Notes under the pieces: generated by a model
Seen by the model: only the letters and a program-made list of their open reading frames with translations
What the model was told of the DNA's origin: nothing
Databases searched by the model: none
NCBI RefSeq assembly: GCF_001637205.1
Contig: NZ_LVJH01000022.1
Location: 124,001 to 188,000 of the forward strand
DNA length: 64,000 nt
Direction: 5' to 3'
Source of the DNA: Paenibacillus glacialis
GTDB lineage: Bacteria > Bacillota > Bacilli > Paenibacillales > Paenibacillaceae
Position numbers and translations under genes: made by a program
Shown here: piece by piece, positions 52,218 to 61,980 of the stretch
Numbering within the stretch: position 1 is the stretch's first letter
Layout: each line of letters begins with the position of its first letter

Positions 52218-53405
52218 ATGTTTAACGGTCTGAAAAAATTATTTACAATAACCTTTTCTATGTCATTACTTCTTTCACTAGCTAACCCTACCATAAATGC
52301 GGCAGCACATAATAACGATCAATTATTTTTCTCCACACAAGAAGAAATAAAAGATCAAAAATTGCTAAGTAATAACTCCAACGTTAGAGTAACCAAATTT
52401 AATTCTACCCTACCAGATATAAATGATTACTCTTCTTTTGCTTATGATGTAAAGGATGTCGAAGCCGATCAACAACTGAAATTTTTTCTACAAGAAGCAT
52501 TGGAAAAAGGAAAGAAAGTTTATTTATATGGTGGAGTCACCCCTAGCCAATATGAGGAACTTTTACACCAATCAATCAAAATTAAAATTTCCGACGGAAT
52601 AGCAGAAGAAAAAACTGTAACTATTAATGATTTAAAAGAAGCAGATGGTAAATCTATAAAACAAGAATTCTCAGATAGTGACTCTGTTCAAGATGTTATT
52701 GGATATACAACTCAGGAGACCCCTTTAAATGCCTTGTTACTTAAATATAGTAATAGAGATGATACCGGAGCTAAAATTCCCAACACATCTTCAATTATTC
52801 TAGATCAAATCCTCAAACATGAAGTTCAAGCTAGAAATAGCACTATTTCACCTAGAGGTAGTACTGTAGTGAAAAGTAGTACAGGCGATATAAGAGTAGT
52901 TTTCGGTCTATACGGTATTGATAAAGCTGAGATGGTATCCCAATGGATGCTCTATAAGGGAACTGATTCAGATAGTGTTTATGACTATTTCACATTAAAA
53001 GACTTGGTCCAACTAAAAAAAATAGACTCCTCTTTTAAAGGGAAAAACTTAATTGTTTCACATACTTTAGCTTATTCTTCAGATGAGTTATATGACGCAC
53101 AACCTAAAAGTACTTCTTCAGGACCTTACACAGTCACCTTTGAATATCCATTTTCAATAGGTTGGTCATTCACTATTCCAAATAATCCAAACATCACTTT
53201 GGATGAAAATTGGAACGTAGACAAAGCTTCGTGGGCAATTGATGGAAGTGATATAACTGCTGAAAATAAATATCAACTCGGAACAAGTTGGAAATCAACA
53301 GGGACAATCGCGGGTATTAACGTGTATCACTTTGCTGAATTAAAGTCTGGGATTAATGTATGGATTGATGATAGTCAACAGTTCAGCATAAGCTATGACT
53401 ATTGA
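52218..53405 (+). CDS. secreted protein of unknown function
   Basis: 395 aa. ATG 52218 has AGGGAG 11 nt upstream; the in-frame GTG at 52206 overlaps that site. Signal peptide (LLLSLANPTINA-AAH). Mature part: EALEKGKKVYLYGGVTPSQY, KHEVQARNSTISPRGSTVVK, and a C-terminal beta-rich region with TVTFEYPFSIGWSFTIPNNP and NVWIDDSQQFSISYDY. No catalytic motif or binding module recognised. The stop overlaps the start of the next, broken gene (TGATG), so the two were translationally coupled. Confidence 0.65.
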   Translation: MFNGLKKLFTITFSMSLLLSLANPTINAAAHNNDQLFFSTQEEIKDQKLLSNNSNVRVTKFNSTLPDINDYSSFAYDVKDVEADQQLKFFLQEALEKGKKVYLYGGVTPSQYEELLHQSIKIKISDGIAEEKTVTINDLKEADGKSIKQEFSDSDSVQDVIGYTTQETPLNALLLKYSNRDDTGAKIPNTSSIILDQILKHEVQARNSTISPRGSTVVKSSTGDIRVVFGLYGIDKAEMVSQWMLYKGTDSDSVYDYFTLKDLVQLKKIDSSFKGKNLIVSHTLAYSSDELYDAQPKSTSSGPYTVTFEYPFSIGWSFTIPNNPNITLDENWNVDKASWAIDGSDITAENKYQLGTSWKSTGTIAGINVYHFAELKSGINVWIDDSQQFSISYDY

Positions 53406-54074
53406 TGAGAAATTATTTCAAATTAATAATATCCCTCTCACTAGTGATTTTATTATTACTTCTCTTTCTTATTTATTTGGAACTTAATGAAGCAAATAGG
53501 TTGCAGAACATTGTTATTGATATATTATCTAACTCATAGACCTTTAAATTTGGTGATTACATCGATAGTTCAACAACTCATGGAAAGACATATGTACAAA
53601 ATCATATAAAATTTGATAGTGTTGAAGAATTTGAAAAATTTGTAAAGGAACTTAATACAGTACAAACCATTCCTAATCAACAAATTCAGGTACCCAAAAA
53701 AGAAAATGGAATTTCCCCATTCGCTTCAGATACTCATACAATTAACTGGTATGCTCCATTTAGCGGATGGGGTTTGACTGGTTTTGTGCTGGAAAAACAT
53801 ATCTTTTTCATATGACTATACTTATCCTTCTGGAGGCAAACCTAAATTCACAAGCGTATCTGACATAACGTCCTACTATTCTGGTATGCAGGTTGCAATA
53901 AGTTGGAATCAAACAGCTAAGACTTATAATAAAACTACAACAGCTACCACTGATGATACTGTAGTTTTTAATATTACAGGTTACACTTTGCTTGGGTTTG
54001 AAATTGTAGGAGTCCCATTTGGTGCAAAAATCAACGGTAGCTGGCAAGGTGCATCATTGCAATTAACTCCTTAA
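53405..54074 (+). pseudogene. second secreted or membrane-anchored protein gene with two lesions
   Basis: Starts at the ATG overlapping the previous stop. Hydrophobic N-terminus MRNYFKLIISLSLVILLLLL, then TAG at codon 45 (53537-53539). The same frame continues FGDYIDSSTTHGKTYVQNHI, FDSVEEFEKFVKELNT, SDTHTINWYAPFSGWGLTGF, and a frameshift near 53785 moves it to CWKNISFSYDYTYPSGGKP, TTTATTDDTVVFNITGYTLL, KINGSWQGASLQLTP, stop 54074. About 222 residues when joined. The beta-rich C-terminus is similar in style to that of the preceding gene. Function unknown; was probably its partner. Confidence 0.7.
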
Positions 54075-54104
54075 TAAGTCCAATAATCTTACTAAATACC
54101 CCGT

Positions 54105-54204
54105 TTAATCTACTAAGAGATGACCCCTAAATTCGTTAGGGGTCATCTTATTTAATGTCCACTGCAAACGAATGGTGTTGTAGAACATGATGTAATTATC
54201 GGAC
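54105..54204 (-). mobile_element. IS3-family transposase relic (C-terminus)
   Basis: The minus strand encodes YIMFYNTIRLQWTLNKMTPN then EFRGHLLVD and stop, typical of the last ~30 residues of IS3-family OrfB transposases (YN..R.......TP.E). The rest of the element is gone. A 13-bp hairpin AGATGACCCCTAA / TTAGGGGTCATCT (54118-54148) lies within it and can terminate the plus transcript of the preceding genes. Marks the right side of the island. Confidence 0.7.
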
Positions 54205-54693
54205 TTTTCTAGAGACTAGGGTTTCAATGACTAAGGACGTAGACCTGAAGGTTACCCCTGGGAACAATAAAAGACCACGGGCTGAACGTGATGGAAATGC
54301 GCTCTCCAAGATAAAACTCTCCTGTAGCTTTAGAACTTTAAACTTTTCGACTGCTCAATATTAGTTTGATTCCAAACCTAATCAAAACAGCGCCAGTTAT
54401 CCTGCCCTCACTTCTTCATAGATTCTATTAAAAAATATATATAAATGCGTTAGATTTCATAGTTTAGCCTAGTCTATAAATATAGAAGACTTTACAGAAG
54501 AACCTTTAAGGGGGAATGCTCCTCCTTTGAGAACAAGACAATGGACATTTTTTTAGAGCAAAATTATATCATGGAGGTTGATTATTTTGAAAAAGATTTT
54601 AAGGTGATTTCATCTAACACTCTCTTCGGCTGCTAAACGTTTCTGTGTTAACCATGGTATTTCATCTGTTAATTCGGAACCCATGTATATGCG
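54205..54693. other. unexplained intergenic stretch
   Basis: No gene with support on either strand and no strong hairpin. GGAGGTTGATTATTTTG at 54572-54588 looks like a ribosome binding site and start followed by a very short frame. Confidence 0.3.
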
Positions 54694-54846
54694 TTGCTCT
54701 CATCAGAACAATATGATGGGACTGGACTCGGCCTTTCGATCTGCAAGCAATTAGTTGAATTGATGAATGGACGTATTTGGCTTGAAGAATCGACCGATAA
54801 AGGTTCAACCTTTAACTTTGAACTCACATTGGGCTCTAACCCATAA
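54694..54846 (+). pseudogene. histidine kinase relic (C-terminal ATPase end)
   Basis: Open stretch SSEQYDGTGLGLSICKQLVE, LMNGRIWLEESTDKGSTFNF, ELTLGSNP and stop. It contains the G2 box (GTGLGLSI) and last strands of the HATPase domain of sensor or hybrid histidine kinases. The rest of the kinase is absent. Confidence 0.75.
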
Positions 54847-54976
54847 TGAGTGTTTACAAAAAATGATCGTGCTTACCGTTTAGAATGATCTAACAATTGG
54901 GCGTAGGTATTCACCTATATTTGCTTAAGTGAATATCATATGACTAATAAGAGGATCGCTAAACGGAGGAATCAGA

Positions 54977-55756
54977 ATGGGTTATTTTGTAAATGTAGAG
55001 CCAGGTGTGAAATATTATGTTGAAGATGTAAATCCGAAGGGTAAGAAGACAATATTATTTATACATGGTTGGCCTTTAAGCCATAAGCAGTTCGAGTATC
55101 AGTTCAATGTTCTTCCTGCGATGGGATATCGATGCATTGGGATTGACTGGAGAGGGTTTGGGAAGTCGGATAAACCTTTTGATGGTTACAATTATGACCG
55201 ATTGGCGGATGATATTCGGGCTGTCGTTGCTGCACTTCAATTAGATAACTTCACAATAGCGGCTCACTCGACTGGTGGAGCAATCGCCATTCATTATATG
55301 GCTCGATATCAAGGGTGCGGCGTATCTAAACTTGTCCTAATCGATGCTGCATCACCTACGGGGTTTACGGCAGATACAGCCAATCAGTTTTTAGCACTAA
55401 CGTATAATGATCGACCTAACATGCTTCAAAAAGTAACGGATATGTTTTTCTTTCAATATGTAACTAGCCGATTCTCCGATTGGTTCTTTCAAATGGGGTT
55501 AGAAGCTGCGAGTTGGTCGACCGCAGCCATTATAGTAATGCTCAGAGATGAGAATGTGAATAATGACCTTGATAAAATACATGTACCGACTTTAATTATT
55601 CATGGGATTCATGACAAAGTGATTCCATTTGCAAGTGCTCAAGTGTTGAATTCGAAAATACGAAATTCACAACTTGTCCCATTTCAATACAGCGGTCATG
55701 GTGCCTTCTGGGAAGAACGCGAGAAGTTCAACCAGTTGTTAATGCAATTTATATAG
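54977..55756 (+). CDS. alpha/beta hydrolase
   Basis: 259 aa. HGWPLSHKQFEYQ (oxyanion region), DWRGFGKSD, nucleophile elbow AHSTGGA with Ser98, acid Asp213 in HGIHDKVIP, and His241 in SGHGAFWEE. This is the layout of cofactor-free haloperoxidase/esterase-type hydrolases (~270 aa). The elbow has Thr where Met is common. No signal peptide, so cytoplasmic. Substrate unknown. Monocistronic, with a downstream hairpin. Confidence 0.88.
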   Translation: MGYFVNVEPGVKYYVEDVNPKGKKTILFIHGWPLSHKQFEYQFNVLPAMGYRCIGIDWRGFGKSDKPFDGYNYDRLADDIRAVVAALQLDNFTIAAHSTGGAIAIHYMARYQGCGVSKLVLIDAASPTGFTADTANQFLALTYNDRPNMLQKVTDMFFFQYVTSRFSDWFFQMGLEAASWSTAAIIVMLRDENVNNDLDKIHVPTLIIHGIHDKVIPFASAQVLNSKIRNSQLVPFQYSGHGAFWEEREKFNQLLMQFI

Positions 55757-55836
55757 CTAGACTAGTTCACTCTCGTAAGGCACAAAAAATCAGTGATAAT
55801 GCACGCATCGGGGGACCACAAGCCCCATCAGGAACT

Positions 55837-55871
55837 AAACCCGGTTCTCCTTTTGAGGGCCGGGTTTTTGT
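55837..55871 (+). terminator. terminator of the hydrolase gene
   Basis: AAACCCGG / CCGGGTTT stem, 15-nt loop, T-run. Confidence 0.8.
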
Positions 55872-56029
55872 TGAGAAGTATTTTTATACTAACTTACCTG
55901 TTATTACTATCTGTAGAGACTTGCTTAGAACCTTGGCAATGCAGTAACAAGGTCCTAGGCAGAAGAGTATGCGGATATCTGTTATCATAGGAAATAGTAC
56001 AATGCCCTTTCATTAGGAGGAACAAGGTA

Positions 56030-59000
56030 ATGGATGTTCAGTTGACCCCAAGCAGCATTAAATTGTGGTGCGGAAAGAACTCCTATGATAAAGGAGAGTC
56101 CTACTACCAAACGGGAAAAGTAACTTTTACATATACAGATTCGGATACTGGATTCTATACAGCAATAGTCAAAGGGAAAAGCACCGAGCAGGTTACGATT
56201 AGGACTGATTCCGCAGGTGAAGTGCTTGCAGAGTGTACGTGCCCCACATTATCTTCGTATGACCTATATTGCCAACATATCGCAGCGGTGCTCCTAAATA
56301 TTTATGAAATACAACAGCGCAATGAGAGGGAAGACGAGCTCACAGACGCATCAGGAGATGAGACACAACTGACCAACTTTATGTTGGAGTTGTTTGCCGA
56401 GAAGACGATTCGTACAAGCCGTAAGCGTAAATACTTCGATTCAAGAACACCGCTTGAGGTGGAGTTCACATGTAAACCTATTTATAACGGATATCGAAAG
56501 AACATCTTCGGTATTGAGATGAAAATTGGGCCTGCACGGCTGTATGTTGTGAAGAACGTAAGAGAACTACTTGATGTCATCGAACGAGAGGAGACGTATG
56601 TATTCTCTAATCTTTTCACGTATGATCCGGAAATCCATTGCTTCTCTAAAGAAAATGATGCGGTTATTCGCCAGCTCATTCATATCAGTAACAGTGATGA
56701 GATATACCAAGAACCTACCATTATGGATCCGAATCAGAGGAACCGGACATTATTGATTCCTTCCATCTATTGGGATGATCTACTACTTCTTCTATTGAAG
56801 GCTCCATCGGTTAAGTTAGCACAAGATGACTTTGTTAAAGATGGTATTTCATTATCTGATGAGATGATCCCGATTCAATTCGAGTTCGATCACACGCAGG
56901 GAAAAGGATATTATTTGGATATTCAAGGGTTAGATGATATTACCATTATGGAATCTTACGGAGTTGTCTTATTTGGGGGCGAGCTTGCGAAGTTACCCGC
57001 CGAAGAAATCAAAAGGCTTGCAGAGTTGAAACACATGCTTGTGACATCCCACAAACAGCACATTCGGATTGCGCAGGAGCAGCTTGATATTTTTATGGAA
57101 AAGGTAATACCAGGTTTGATGAAAATTGGGAGTGTCCACATCGCAAAAGCGGTATCTGAACGTATGGTCCAGACACCTTTAAAGGCTAAATTATATTTGG
57201 ACCGTGTAAGGGATCGATTGTTAGCTGGACTGGAGTTTCACTACGGAGGAGTCATTATTAATCCTCTGAATGAAGAGAATAACCAGCAGCGAGGGGATGA
57301 CCGCATTCTTATGCGGGATGGCGATCTGGAAATGAAGATTCTTGATCTTATGGAGAAAAGTACATTCGCGAAGTCAGAAACAGGCTATTTTCTAGCTGAT
57401 GAAGATGCAGAGTATGATTTCTTGTACAAGATCGTTCCTCAACTGCAAAAGCTGGTGGAAGTATTTGCGACGTCTGCAGTTAAAGCGAGAATTCACCCTG
57501 GCCCTACCACTCCGAAGATAACGGTAGATATGGATTCTAGACATGATTGGCTAGAATTCAAGTTCGATATCGATGGTATTCCCGAACAAGAAATCCGTCA
57601 TCTGCTGAAGTCTCTTGATGAGAAAAGTAAATATCACCGACTACCGAATGGCGCTTTTGTACCCCTAGAAGGTGAGAAGTTTCAGGAGATGATACGTTTT
57701 ATGAACGAAGCGGGTATCGGTACAGGCAAAATGACAGGACCAGACATCCGCCTACCGGTCATTTATGGGCTTAAGTTATTGGACTACCAAGACATAGGGA
57801 AGACCGTTCAGTTGGGTAAATCATTTCGCCGACTTCTCGAGAACATGCGTAATCCAGATCTGATGGACTACCCTTTACCAGAAAGTCTTGCTTCGGTACT
57901 CCGAGATTATCAGCAATACGGTTATCAATGGATGAAGACACTTGCGAACTATCGATTTGGTGGCATATTGGCAGACGACATGGGACTTGGAAAAACACTA
58001 CAAAGCATTGCCTTCATCGTCTCTGTATTGCCTGAGATTAGAAGTGAGAAGCTGCCCGCTTTAATCGTTGCGCCTGCATCTCTTGTATACAATTGGCAAA
58101 ATGAGCTGAAGAAGTTCGCACCCGAAGTGATTCTGAGGATCGTTGACGGCACGCAAGAAGAACGTAGCCGAATGGTGAAGAACGTGTCGGGAGTGGATGT
58201 CCTGATTACATCGTATCCGTTGATACGTAGAGATTTTGAATACTATGCCAAGTCAATGTTCCATACGCTGATTTTAGATGAAGCACAGACCTTTAAGAAC
58301 CATACGACACAGACTGCACAGACGGTGAGAAGAATTCAAGCGCGACATCGATTTGCACTTACAGGAACGCCCGTGGAGAATTCGGTTGATGAGCTATGGT
58401 CTATCTTCGACGTGGTATTCCCAGAGTTATTCACGAGCAGGAAGGTATTCGCGAACCTTTCCCGAGATAACGTGGCAAAGCGAATTCGTCCGTTCTTATT
58501 GCGACGTCTTAAGAGTGATGTGTTGAAAGAGCTACCAGACAAGATCGAGTCTATACAGGTATCTGAATTGTTAGAAGAGCAGAAGAAGTTCTATGTGGCC
58601 TATTTGGCAGAACTGAAGCATGAAACAGTGAAACATTTGAAGGAGAAGAGCTTCCAGAAGAATCGAATCAAGATACTAGCTGGTTTGACGAGACTTCGGC
58701 AGCTGTGCTGCCATCCTGCGCTGTTCGTCCCAGAGTATACTGGAAGTTCAGCTAAATTCGAGCAGCTATTGGAGATCATTGAAGAATGTCGGAGTGCGGG
58801 CAAGCGGATGTTGGTATTCTCGCAATTCACCGAGATGCTCGGCTTGATCAGGCGGGAAATGGGTCGACAAGGCGTACCTTATTTCTACTTGGATGGACAA
58901 ACACCAGCGCGAGAGCGAGTTGATCTGTGTAATCGATTTAACGAAGGAGAGCATGACTTGTTCCTGATCTCCTTAAAGGCGGGAGGTACTGGATTGAACC

Positions 59001-59266
59001 TCACTGGAGCAGACACGGTTATTCTCTATGATCTATGGTGGAACCCCGCAGTAGAGGAACAGGCAGCTGATCGTGCTCACCGCATCGGACAAAAGAAAGT
59101 CGTACAAGTGATTCGTCTCGTCACACAAGGAACAGTGGAAGAAAAGATGTATGAACTACAATTGAAGAAGAAAAACTTGATCGATGAAGTAATTCAGCCG
59201 GGTCAACAGGAACTGTCTGTTCTGACAGAACAGGAGATTCGGGAAATTCTGATGATTGAGGAGTAG
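56030..59266 (+). CDS. SNF2-family ATPase with N-terminal SWIM finger
   Basis: 1078 aa. SWIM finger near residues 60-90 with ligands in CTCPTLSSYDLYCQH. A middle SNF2-associated region (about 110-600) follows. ATPase core: LRDYQQYGYQWMKTLANY, motif I ADDMGLGKT (~648-656), motif II LDEAQ (~750), motif III LTGTPVENSVDELWSI, motif V SLKAGGTGLNLT and motif VI DRAHRIGQK. Resembles other bacterial single-polypeptide SWIM-SNF2 proteins. Presumed DNA translocase in transcription or repair. The same two activities are split over two genes at 28780-33371. Monocistronic; AGGAGG upstream and a terminator downstream. Confidence 0.92.
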   Translation: MDVQLTPSSIKLWCGKNSYDKGESYYQTGKVTFTYTDSDTGFYTAIVKGKSTEQVTIRTDSAGEVLAECTCPTLSSYDLYCQHIAAVLLNIYEIQQRNEREDELTDASGDETQLTNFMLELFAEKTIRTSRKRKYFDSRTPLEVEFTCKPIYNGYRKNIFGIEMKIGPARLYVVKNVRELLDVIEREETYVFSNLFTYDPEIHCFSKENDAVIRQLIHISNSDEIYQEPTIMDPNQRNRTLLIPSIYWDDLLLLLLKAPSVKLAQDDFVKDGISLSDEMIPIQFEFDHTQGKGYYLDIQGLDDITIMESYGVVLFGGELAKLPAEEIKRLAELKHMLVTSHKQHIRIAQEQLDIFMEKVIPGLMKIGSVHIAKAVSERMVQTPLKAKLYLDRVRDRLLAGLEFHYGGVIINPLNEENNQQRGDDRILMRDGDLEMKILDLMEKSTFAKSETGYFLADEDAEYDFLYKIVPQLQKLVEVFATSAVKARIHPGPTTPKITVDMDSRHDWLEFKFDIDGIPEQEIRHLLKSLDEKSKYHRLPNGAFVPLEGEKFQEMIRFMNEAGIGTGKMTGPDIRLPVIYGLKLLDYQDIGKTVQLGKSFRRLLENMRNPDLMDYPLPESLASVLRDYQQYGYQWMKTLANYRFGGILADDMGLGKTLQSIAFIVSVLPEIRSEKLPALIVAPASLVYNWQNELKKFAPEVILRIVDGTQEERSRMVKNVSGVDVLITSYPLIRRDFEYYAKSMFHTLILDEAQTFKNHTTQTAQTVRRIQARHRFALTGTPVENSVDELWSIFDVVFPELFTSRKVFANLSRDNVAKRIRPFLLRRLKSDVLKELPDKIESIQVSELLEEQKKFYVAYLAELKHETVKHLKEKSFQKNRIKILAGLTRLRQLCCHPALFVPEYTGSSAKFEQLLEIIEECRSAGKRMLVFSQFTEMLGLIRREMGRQGVPYFYLDGQTPARERVDLCNRFNEGEHDLFLISLKAGGTGLNLTGADTVILYDLWWNPAVEEQAADRAHRIGQKKVVQVIRLVTQGTVEEKMYELQLKKKNLIDEVIQPGQQELSVLTEQEIREILMIEE

Positions 59267-59293
59267 TTGATTGATGGAATGATTGATTGCTAG

Positions 59294-59322
59294 AAGGCAT
59301 CTTGGGAGATGCCTTTTTTTAT
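59294..59322 (+). terminator. terminator of the SNF2 gene
   Basis: AAGGCATCT / AGATGCCTT stem with 4-nt loop and a run of T. Confidence 0.9.
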
Positions 59323-59485
59323 TACTATGAAAGTATAAGTTTCACTTGATACCCTACTTCTTATATTTCCTAGGAGACGGATACTCATTCTTAAGGGACA
59401 CTGTAACCGTTTCTTCTTATATTTTAAAGATAAATCGCTGACGATTTTCAGAGGAATGTGGTATTTTAATTGTAGTGGTTATTTT

Positions 59486-59509
59486 CTTAGTGCAAACGTT
59501 TGTCCTAAG
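59486..59509. promoter_or_regulatory. LacI-family operator-like palindrome upstream of pullulanase
   Basis: A 24-bp near-palindrome: CTTAG and CTAAG flank TGCAAACGTTTGTC, with a perfect 10-bp core CAAACGTTTG and only two mismatched pairs. The central CG and AAACGTTT are typical of LacI/MalR-type repressors and close to cre. 92 nt before the pullulanase start, so maltose/glucan or catabolite control is likely. Confidence 0.65.
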
Positions 59510-59600
59510 GATAAGAAATGCATGAAGTATATCTTTCTCATAAAATGAGGATGCTTTCTAGTTAGATACTAATGGATCGTTGGAATGGAGTGGCAAGACT

Positions 59601-61850
59601 ATGAAAAGCGAGTTTCAAAAGCCAAGTGACAATGAAGAAATAGTCAAGATGGACAGTGTGGGTATAGAAGCTAACCCGACGGATGACGTTATGACAAAAA
59701 TTAAATCTAATACGGATTCTGTAAAGGTTAGCTCCAAGAAGGTGTCCGTAGCCAGTGAAAGTTCTACAAGTTGGGAGATACTTGATGAATTGTACCCTTA
59801 TGAGGGAGATGACCTCGGAGTAACGTATAGAAAAGATAGGGTAACGTTTAAAATTTGGGCTCCGGTTGCAAGCGAGGTCATAGCGCATTTTTATGACAAA
59901 GGAAATGCTTCAGAACTTATCGGAAGTGTGAACTTAACACTCGGAGGTCAAGGTGTATGGTCTGCAGAGGTAGCACCAGTGGATCTAGACGTTATGGATT
60001 TACGTGGCTATTTCTATCAATATGCAGTAACCAATAACGGTGAGGCTAAACAGGTCCTCGACCCCTATGCGAAATCAATGGCAATATGCAGAATAGACAC
60101 AACAGGGAAGCCAGGTCCTGATGGAGATGTTGTAGGTAAAGGGGCTATCGTTGATTTGAGTGATACGAATCCTGACCAGTTCGATTTTGCGAATATTGAG
60201 GGGTACAAGACACGATGTGATGCGATTATCTGGGAAGTACATATCAGAGATTTTACAGCGGACCCTTCCATTGAAGATAATCTGAATGCAAGATGGGGTT
60301 CTTTCAATGCCTTTAAGGATAAGCTTGATTATATAAAGTCGCTTGGTGTGACTCATGTTCAGTTACTTCCTGTGATGGCTTGGTATTTCGGGGATGAGGC
60401 AGCGATGGGGAATAGAGAACTAGAATATTCGGCAATAGATAATGAATACAACTGGGGATACGATCCACACCATTATTTCTCTCCCGATGGTGCGTATTCT
60501 GAGGACCCTACTGATCCTGAAGTTAGAGTTAAAGAGTTGAAGGGATTAATCCATGCCATTCATGAAGCCGGAATGGGTGTCATCCTAGATGTGATATACA
60601 CACATATGGCTCTGGCTGACTTTCTAAATGATATCGTTCCGAACTATTATGCATGGCAGGACGCAGAGGGTAAATTTATTGGGGGCTTTGGAAACAATCT
60701 TGCGACCAATCGGAAGATGGCCAAGAAACTGATGGTTGATTCTGTGAAGTATTGGTTTGATGAATACAAAATTGATGGCATGCGCTTCGATATGATGGGT
60801 GATGCAACCTATGAGGCTATGCAAGAAGCATATGATGCAGCAGCAGAGATTAACGTTAACGCGTTGTTCCTTGGTGAAGGCTGGAGAACTTTTCAGGGAG
60901 ACTTGTCAGATCCAACGCTTGTAGGTAAAGGTGCAACCCAAGACTGGATGGATAAAACAGATGATGTTGGTGTATTCTCTGATGAGATTAGAAATGAATT
61001 GAAATCTGGGTATGGTCTTGAAGGTGAACCAAGATTTCTGACAGGTGGGCCTAGGGATATTTCTGTTATTTTTAATAACATTAAGGCTCAGCCATCTAAT
61101 ATACCAACGGATAGTCCAGCCGACATTGTGCAATATATTGAGGCCCATGACAACCTTACGTTGTATGATGTGATTGCACAATCGACTAAGAAAGATCCAA
61201 GTATTTCGGATAATGACGTAGAAATACATAGACGCATAAGACTTGGAAATACGTTGATCTTAACTTCGCAAGGAACGGTCTTACTTCATGCCGGGCAAGA
61301 ATATGGTCGCACGAAGGAATGGAAAGCAAGTGGTATACCTGAACACAAATATAATGCTTTTGAGGATGAAAAAGGTCAGATATTCGGATATTTCGTCCAT
61401 GATTCATACGACTCATCGGATGCAATCAATATGTTTGATTGGGCGAAAGCAACGGATGCAGTTCAGTATCCTGTAAACTATGCAACGAGGGAGTATACAG
61501 CAGGGCTAGTGGCGCTAAGGAAGTCTACGAATGCGTTTAGATTGGGTAATCAGGCATTAATTAATGCTAACGTTACACTTATCGAGGCACCTGAAATGAA
61601 AGCATGCGATCTTGTTATCGGATATAAGAGTAAGGCAACGGACGGAACGGGGAACTATTACGTATTTGTGAATGCAGACAGCAAAGCGAGAACGCTGACA
61701 CTGCAAGAAGATTTGACGACGGGGAGAGTTCTTGCGGATCAGGATGAAGCAGGAATAGTAGAGGTATCTAAGAGAGCAGGTTTTGAACTTACAGCCCATT
61801 CAATTACCATAGATCCTTTAACCGCAGTCGTTATTAATACGATGGATTGA
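59601..61850 (+). CDS. pulA: type I pullulanase (GH13)
   Basis: 749 aa from ATG 59601 (TGGAG about 10 nt upstream; a TTG at 59580 is in frame but without a site). No signal peptide, so cytoplasmic. An N-terminal low-complexity segment is followed by a CBM48-like domain (LGVTYRKDRVTFKIWAPVAS, about 70-160), then the GH13 barrel. The type I pullulanase signature YNWGYDP is at 283-289, catalytic Asp397 in GMRFDMMGD, acid/base Glu426 in LGEGW, and Asp517 in EAHDNLT. The enzyme cleaves alpha-1,6 branches of pullulan, limit dextrin or glycogen. The role is debranching of imported or stored alpha-glucan. Confidence 0.93.
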   Translation: MKSEFQKPSDNEEIVKMDSVGIEANPTDDVMTKIKSNTDSVKVSSKKVSVASESSTSWEILDELYPYEGDDLGVTYRKDRVTFKIWAPVASEVIAHFYDKGNASELIGSVNLTLGGQGVWSAEVAPVDLDVMDLRGYFYQYAVTNNGEAKQVLDPYAKSMAICRIDTTGKPGPDGDVVGKGAIVDLSDTNPDQFDFANIEGYKTRCDAIIWEVHIRDFTADPSIEDNLNARWGSFNAFKDKLDYIKSLGVTHVQLLPVMAWYFGDEAAMGNRELEYSAIDNEYNWGYDPHHYFSPDGAYSEDPTDPEVRVKELKGLIHAIHEAGMGVILDVIYTHMALADFLNDIVPNYYAWQDAEGKFIGGFGNNLATNRKMAKKLMVDSVKYWFDEYKIDGMRFDMMGDATYEAMQEAYDAAAEINVNALFLGEGWRTFQGDLSDPTLVGKGATQDWMDKTDDVGVFSDEIRNELKSGYGLEGEPRFLTGGPRDISVIFNNIKAQPSNIPTDSPADIVQYIEAHDNLTLYDVIAQSTKKDPSISDNDVEIHRRIRLGNTLILTSQGTVLLHAGQEYGRTKEWKASGIPEHKYNAFEDEKGQIFGYFVHDSYDSSDAINMFDWAKATDAVQYPVNYATREYTAGLVALRKSTNAFRLGNQALINANVTLIEAPEMKACDLVIGYKSKATDGTGNYYVFVNADSKARTLTLQEDLTTGRVLADQDEAGIVEVSKRAGFELTAHSITIDPLTAVVINTMD

Positions 61851-61881
61851 TCGGACTTGGCTTGATAATCCATTGTACTAT

Positions 61882-61970
61882 ATACACTGAACTAAAGTTT
61901 ACGCTCACAAGTTCAAGCATTTCTAAAGAAATTCATGAATATGAGGGTCCGTCTTTAGTTCAATCTATAT
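61882..61970. repeat. dispersed intergenic repeat, short copy 2
   Basis: Perfect 10-bp terminal inverted repeat TGAACTAAAG (61888-61897) / CTTTAGTTCA (61953-61962), with the internal block AAATTCATGAATATGAGGGT. Homologous to 36743-36820 over almost the whole length. Confidence 0.75.
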
Positions 61971-61980
61971 AGGGCGCTAC

